Source: Anaerolineales bacterium
GTDB taxonomy: Bacteria > Chloroflexota > Anaerolineae > Anaerolineales > Villigracilaceae
DNA length: 64,000 nucleotides
Assembly: GCA_014860745.1 (NCBI GenBank)
Contig: JACZJC010000078.1
Location: 115,144 to 179,143, forward strand
Reading direction: 5' to 3'
This document shows positions 60,097 to 64,000 of the stretch, piece after piece. A model generated the notes under the pieces. It did not search any database. It was not told the origin of the DNA and was given only the letters and a program-made list of their open reading frames with translations. The translations under genes and the position numbers were made by a program. How positions within the stretch are numbered: position 1 is the first letter of the stretch; every line of letters begins with the position of its first letter.

Positions 60097-62520
60097 CTAC
60101 GGAGTTTGTCCGGCTGCGTTCATCATTTCCTCCCCGATCCGCTTTGCAAGGCTGATGTTGTTTTCTTCCAGCGCAACCACCAGCGTAAGGGGAGCGCCTT
60201 TCCAATCCGGCAGTGTCCCAGCCGTCAGCCACGTGACTCGGGTGCCGGCAAGGTCCGCGCGTTCGAGATGACTCCAATACGGTGTCCCTGCCTCGATGAA
60301 AGACAAAGCCGCCTCATTCGCCGCCGATTCCTGGATCACCTCAACAGGCTGTCCCAACGCGGGCAGTACCACCCATCCCTGCTCCGGGGTGTTCACGGCA
60401 GTCGCGATTCGCGGGGCTGGCATGATTCCCTTATTGCTCAAAGCCGAAGCGGCGACCGCCGCCTGTAAGGGGCTGATTCGCAGGGATTGTAAAGAAGCTT
60501 GCATATCGTCAAAGGTCACGGGCATGTTGATGGCGGGAGCCTCGAACAGCCCAAGCCTTTTATAGAACGCCCTCAATTCGGTATCGGTTGGCGGCGTCTC
60601 CCCGAATTCCGCCTCGATCAAAGGCCGCAGCATCCACCCGATTGGGTACAGGCCTTGTGTTGCGCGGTTGAGCAGCGGCGATGCTTTGTTCTGCGAAAGC
60701 GTATCCCCTTCTTCATCCAGCTTGTTCGGGTCATAGGTGGGGTGTGATGCCATCACAAGGATTTCACCCGTCTCCGCATTCATCAACACGATCGCTCCCG
60801 TATGTGTTCCCAGCAAGGCATCGGCTTTTGTTTGCAGAGCCAGGTCTAGGCTGAGCCGCGTATCCAGCCCGGGCGGGGGAGTGCCGTAAAGCAGTTGTTC
60901 CCACAGGATCAGGCTGGTTGGGTTCCCCTGCAGGCCTCGCAAGGTTTTATCGATGGAAGCCTCGAGACCGGCTTGCCCAAAGACAGGGTGCGTATAGCCA
61001 GTAATAGGAGCGAGGTCAGGATAGAGATATTTTCTTTGATAGGAACCGCTTCGCCCCTCGGTGATGTTGATCGGTTCGTTGTTCCGGTCCAGAAGGTTGC
61101 CGCGCTGCACGTATCGGTCGGCGATCGTGCGGCGCGGGTTGTCGGTGCGCAGGAGCAGGTCCGGTCCGCGCAGGATCGCCCACCAAGCTGTGCTCAAAGC
61201 GGCGGAAGCCAGCCCAAACGCAAGGATGCCGGCCAGAATGTAATAAGGTTTTGGCTCCTGCAATGCGGCGGGCTCGCCGTCTTCCACATTGCTGATGGTA
61301 AGCAATAGAAATAAGGCGGCAAAAGAGGTCAGCAGGGAGGAGCCGCCATAAGAGACGAAGGGCAGGGTCACCCCGGTCAGCGGCAGCAGGCGCACATTCC
61401 CGCCGATGATGAGCAGGCTTTGAATGCCGAGGTAGGTCGCTACACCGGCCGCGAGGTAACGGCGGAATCGATCGGGCGCGCGCAGTGCGATGATCAATCC
61501 CCGAGCCAGGATCAGCCAGATGATGGCCAGCAGGCTCAAGCTCCCGGCCAGCCCCGCTTCTTCCGCGATGGCCGCATAAATGAAATCCGAGATGGCAACC
61601 GGCACCAGCAGCGGACTTCCAATCCCCAGCCCTCGCCCGAATGTCCCGCCATTGGCAACTGCTAGCAGGGATTGCACGATCTGATACGAATTGCCGGAGG
61701 GGTCCGTCCACGGGTTGATCCACCCAACGATGCGCACGTGAATAATGTCGATGAAGAAATACCCGAGGAAAAGCGCCAGCGCGAGAAAAGCGGACGCGCT
61801 CAAGAGCACGCGCCGTTTGCCCGTGGCGAGAAAAATCTGCACCGTGAAAATGAGAACAAAAATGGAAGCAGTTCCGAGGTCGCGCTGCACGAGCAGGAGT
61901 AATAAAGCAAGACCCGTCACTAGTACGGTTGGTACGAGCAGCGGGAAGGAAAATAATTGAAAACTGACGCGGTCCGCCAGATAGGCGGAGAGATAAATGA
62001 CCAGTAATAATTTCAGCGGTTCGGAGGGCTGGAAGTAAACGCCGCAGCATCCCAGCCACAAACGCGGCCCGAAACCCATCGGGTTGGTGCCGAACAGCAG
62101 GGTCAACGCGGTGATAAGCAGTCCGCCGCTCAGGAAAACATATTTATATCTCCTGAGAATGTTCAGGTTTTTCACGCCGATGATCGCGAAAATGAAAAGG
62201 AGATTGCTGATGCCCAGCCACGCCGCCTGACGCAGGCCGAAGTCTTGATCCAGCCGCCAGATGGTCAGCAATCCCCATCCGCTCAGCAGTGCCGCCGCAG
62301 GCAGGAGGTAGGGGTCGCGCTCCGGCAGATATTTTATGGTGATGCGGTGCGTCAGGTTGGTTAAGCCTAGCCAGAGAAAAAACCCCAGCCAGTGGAGGAA
62401 TCTGTAGTCCACATCCCAGGTGCGTTCGCGCACAGCGGGAGATAAAGTAAGAATGATGGATTGAACGAAAAGGAAAAACGCCGACCAGCGCAGCAAGCGG
62501 CTCTGTTTTAGATCATGCAT
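60097..62520 (-). CDS. SEDS glycosyltransferase fused to a degenerate PBP transpeptidase-like domain
   Basis: An 807-residue protein. Residues 1-450 are a FtsW/RodA-type SEDS domain with about twelve helices: GFGPRLWLG, FQPSEPLKLLLVIYL, NPWTDPSGNSYQ, and LPLTGVTLPFVSYGGSS. Residues 450-807 resemble a class B penicillin-binding domain (ADRYVQRGNLLDRNNEPI, GAIVLMNAETGEILVMASHP). The active-site motif, usually YPPGSTFK, reads YPIGWMLR (625-632), so Ser becomes Trp and Lys becomes Arg; a KTG motif is also not found (AGTRVTWLTAG). The transpeptidase is therefore very probably inactive. The gene is downstream of FHA genes, as for RodA/PbpA clusters in actinobacteria. Confidence 0.88.
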   Translation of the reverse strand: MHDLKQSRLLRWSAFFLFVQSIILTLSPAVRERTWDVDYRFLHWLGFFLWLGLTNLTHRITIKYLPERDPYLLPAAALLSGWGLLTIWRLDQDFGLRQAAWLGISNLLFIFAIIGVKNLNILRRYKYVFLSGGLLITALTLLFGTNPMGFGPRLWLGCCGVYFQPSEPLKLLLVIYLSAYLADRVSFQLFSFPLLVPTVLVTGLALLLLLVQRDLGTASIFVLIFTVQIFLATGKRRVLLSASAFLALALFLGYFFIDIIHVRIVGWINPWTDPSGNSYQIVQSLLAVANGGTFGRGLGIGSPLLVPVAISDFIYAAIAEEAGLAGSLSLLAIIWLILARGLIIALRAPDRFRRYLAAGVATYLGIQSLLIIGGNVRLLPLTGVTLPFVSYGGSSLLTSFAALFLLLTISNVEDGEPAALQEPKPYYILAGILAFGLASAALSTAWWAILRGPDLLLRTDNPRRTIADRYVQRGNLLDRNNEPINITEGRSGSYQRKYLYPDLAPITGYTHPVFGQAGLEASIDKTLRGLQGNPTSLILWEQLLYGTPPPGLDTRLSLDLALQTKADALLGTHTGAIVLMNAETGEILVMASHPTYDPNKLDEEGDTLSQNKASPLLNRATQGLYPIGWMLRPLIEAEFGETPPTDTELRAFYKRLGLFEAPAINMPVTFDDMQASLQSLRISPLQAAVAASALSNKGIMPAPRIATAVNTPEQGWVVLPALGQPVEVIQESAANEAALSFIEAGTPYWSHLERADLAGTRVTWLTAGTLPDWKGAPLTLVVALEENNISLAKRIGEEMMNAAGQTP

Positions 62521-62553
62521 GCTTCAATGGTACATCATATTTGGATAGCGCGG

Positions 62554-63420
62554 TTACTTGAGGTATTTGCCGGTCAGCAGGTTGAGCTTTTTGCGTGTTT
62601 TAGCGGGGATGACCTTGGGATCGGTGATCAGGGCGGTGGCGAGCGCCTGTCCGCAGGCGCAGTCCCTTTCCGTTTTGAAATCCCGCACCAGGTTGCGGAT
62701 GGCTTCTTGCGCGGTTCGCGTATTTTTGTTAAGCGTTTGAATCACCATTTCAACCGTTACCGGCGCTTCGCTCTCATGCCAGACGTCGTAATCCGTGACG
62801 TGCGCCATGGTTGCATAGCAAAGCTCTGCTTCCCGCGCCAGGAAGGCTTCCGGGGCGGCGGTCATGCCGATGATCGACATGCCCCATGCGCGATAGGCCT
62901 GGGATTCCGCTTTTGTGGAAAAGCGCGGACCTTCGATGGTGATGAAGGTTCCCCCGCGGTGCAGGGTTGCGCCTGTTCCTCGCACAGCCTTTTCCAATTG
63001 GTTGGAAAGGTCGTTGCAGAATGGCTCTGCCACGCTGACGTGCGCCACGAATCCTTCGCCAAAAAAGGAGCGCGCGCGGTCTTTGGTGAAATCGAAGATA
63101 TTATCCGGAATGATGATCTGCCCGGGTGCATAATCCTCCCGCAGCGACCCGCAGGCGCTGATGCTGATCACCCGTTCCACACCGAGCGATTTCAAGGCAT
63201 AAATGTTTGCGCGATAGGGAACTTCCGTGGGGGTGATGTGATGTCCAATTCCGTGCCGCGCCAGAAAGGCAACCCGCATTCCTTCCAGTGTGCCCACCGT
63301 GATCGGCGCGCTGGGTTTGCCGAAGGGTGTTTCTACAGAAATTTCTTCGGTGTTTTCAAGCCCGCTCATCTGGTATAAGCCGGAACCGCCGATGACCGCC
63401 ATGGTTGCTTTAGTTGCCAT
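62554..63420 (-). CDS. mtnP: S-methyl-5'-thioadenosine phosphorylase
   Basis: A 288-residue phosphorylase that splits methylthioadenosine into adenine and methylthioribose-1-phosphate. Family motifs: VIGGSGLYQMSGLE, FLARHGIGHHITPTEVPYRA, SISACGSLRED, GPRFSTKAESQAYRAWG and IGMTAAPEAFLAREAELCYA. Start at 63420 (AGGAAAAAAG upstream). It overlaps the FHA gene by 11 bases, so they are coupled, an unusual partner for a methionine-salvage enzyme. Substrate could also be inosine-type nucleosides in some homologues, but the GMTAAPEA segment favours MTA. Confidence 0.93.
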   Translation of the reverse strand: MATKATMAVIGGSGLYQMSGLENTEEISVETPFGKPSAPITVGTLEGMRVAFLARHGIGHHITPTEVPYRANIYALKSLGVERVISISACGSLREDYAPGQIIIPDNIFDFTKDRARSFFGEGFVAHVSVAEPFCNDLSNQLEKAVRGTGATLHRGGTFITIEGPRFSTKAESQAYRAWGMSIIGMTAAPEAFLAREAELCYATMAHVTDYDVWHESEAPVTVEMVIQTLNKNTRTAQEAIRNLVRDFKTERDCACGQALATALITDPKVIPAKTRKKLNLLTGKYLK

Positions 63421-63886
63421 TCTTTTTTCCTATTTTCTGGGTGGGTTCGATCACCACATTTTCCGACAAGCTGACGGTTAATCTGGTTGCCCCGCAGCGG
63501 ATCTCGTCACCGGAAGTGATTACGGTGGGCATTTCAACCAGCGTGCCGTTCAAGAGGGTTCCGTTTGTGGAATTAAGGTCTTCCAGCCACCACTGGTTGT
63601 GGTGATAGGTTAATTGGGCATGTCGTGTGGAAATGGTATCGTCGACCAGGGGGATGTCGCATCCGGGGTCGCGCCCCAGGATGATCTCTGCCTGGGCAAA
63701 ATATTTCAGCGAGGAAGTCTTCGCCTCATTTCGGATCGTAAGGCTGATTCCCGGGATGCGGCGGTTTGCCAGCGATATGCTTTGGCGTTGAATTTCACGG
63801 GTTAAAAAATATAATGCCCACCCAAGGAAACCCAATAACGCCAGCGTTGTGACCAGCCGCAAAACCAGTACGATAGTGCCGCTCAT
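63410..63886 (-). CDS. Membrane-anchored FHA-domain protein
   Basis: A 158-residue protein with one membrane helix (about 6-28) and a C-terminal forkhead-associated domain: AEIILGRDPGCDIPLVDDTI, RHAQLTYHHNQWWLEDLNST and NGTLLNG hold the phosphothreonine-binding residues (GR, S/TxxH, NST). FHA proteins read Thr phosphorylation by Ser/Thr kinases. The place next to a SEDS-PBP gene is like FhaB (FipA) in mycobacteria. The ATG overlaps the stop codon of the upstream gene (ATGA). Confidence 0.9.
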   Translation of the reverse strand: MSGTIVLVLRLVTTLALLGFLGWALYFLTREIQRQSISLANRRIPGISLTIRNEAKTSSLKYFAQAEIILGRDPGCDIPLVDDTISTRHAQLTYHHNQWWLEDLNSTNGTLLNGTLVEMPTVITSGDEIRCGATRLTVSLSENVVIEPTQKIGKKNGN

Positions 63887-64000
63887 CTTTTTTTGAGTTT
63901 TGCTGTGGGGCGTTCTTTTAAGGTGGCAGTCGGGCGCTCCGATGTGGAATTTTGCAGGGGGGAGGTATCCTTCAGGTCGGGGCGGGGCGGCGGGTTATCC
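63883..64000 (-). CDS. 3' end of a gene upstream of the FHA gene
   Basis: The reading frame enters from the right window edge and ends with TGA overlapping the FHA gene ATG. Only about 38 residues are visible: Pro- and Thr-rich and basic (LKERPTAKLKKR at the end), probably a disordered tail. By synteny with FhaA-FhaB-RodA-PbpA clusters it could be a second FHA protein, but nothing here shows it. Confidence 0.55.
   Translation of the reverse strand, partial: DNPPPRPDLKDTSPLQNSTSERPTATLKERPTAKLKKR

Overview
The window looks like chromosome of a Chloroflexota bacterium, most likely class Anaerolineae; this is inferred from gene content only. Supporting signs are a MinCDE-RodA block, coenzyme F420 synthesis, menaquinone genes (menA, ubiE-type), a SEDS protein fused to a PBP-like domain beside FHA genes, and spacers full of short low-complexity repeats. 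No rRNA, tRNA, CRISPR array or complete insertion sequence was recognised.

Layout. 1-4205 (+): 3' part of minC, minD, minE, rodA, gltX. 4210-10675 (-): a cyclase-domain protein, then an apparent transcription unit that begins (10675) with a promoter, a 23-codon leader peptide and an intrinsic terminator, and continues through two ABC half-exporters, an NTF2-like protein and the RNA ligase RtcB. 10775-17899: UbiB-family kinase, NAD(P)HX repair enzyme, SPFH-HTH protein, XdhC and a CBS-type manganese pyrophosphatase. 18042-26884 (-): a fused molybdenum hydroxylase of XdhD type, a nucleotidyltransferase pair, an M16 peptidase, a CcrM-like DNA methyltransferase coupled to a REP-associated transposase, and four REP-like palindromes. 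26960-40722: ABC-F protein, oxidoreductases, the FAD subunit of a molybdenum hydroxylase, a MacB/Lol-like exporter, ubiE and menA, and a NitT/TauT-type importer.

40917-50400 (-): an F420-dependent LLM oxidoreductase and a long co-directional run: zinc-ribbon protein, membrane NACHT-HEAT ATPase, SsnA-like amidohydrolase, NADPH:F420 reductase, CofE, nitroreductase, CofD, CofC, closed by a terminator. 50464-53029: penicillin-binding/beta-lactamase-like protein and proline dehydrogenase. 53070-56493: small unknown genes and two long attC-like sites bounding a cassette, with an AlbA_2/HATPase gene as a second probable cassette; no integrase is visible. 56558-64000: YbaK, repeat-rich spacers, EamA transporter, superoxide dismutase, ferredoxin, the SEDS-pseudoPBP fusion, MTA phosphorylase and FHA genes.

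The strongest leads are: the leader-peptide attenuator in front of the ABC/RtcB operon, which shows mutually exclusive RNA pairings; the NACHT-HEAT protein placed inside the F420 operon; the attC-like cassettes; the GTAG-headed REP palindromes around a RAYT gene that is translationally coupled to a CcrM-like methylase; and the SEDS-PBP fusion whose transpeptidase motifs are lost. All functional claims rest on motif reading and were not checked by database search.
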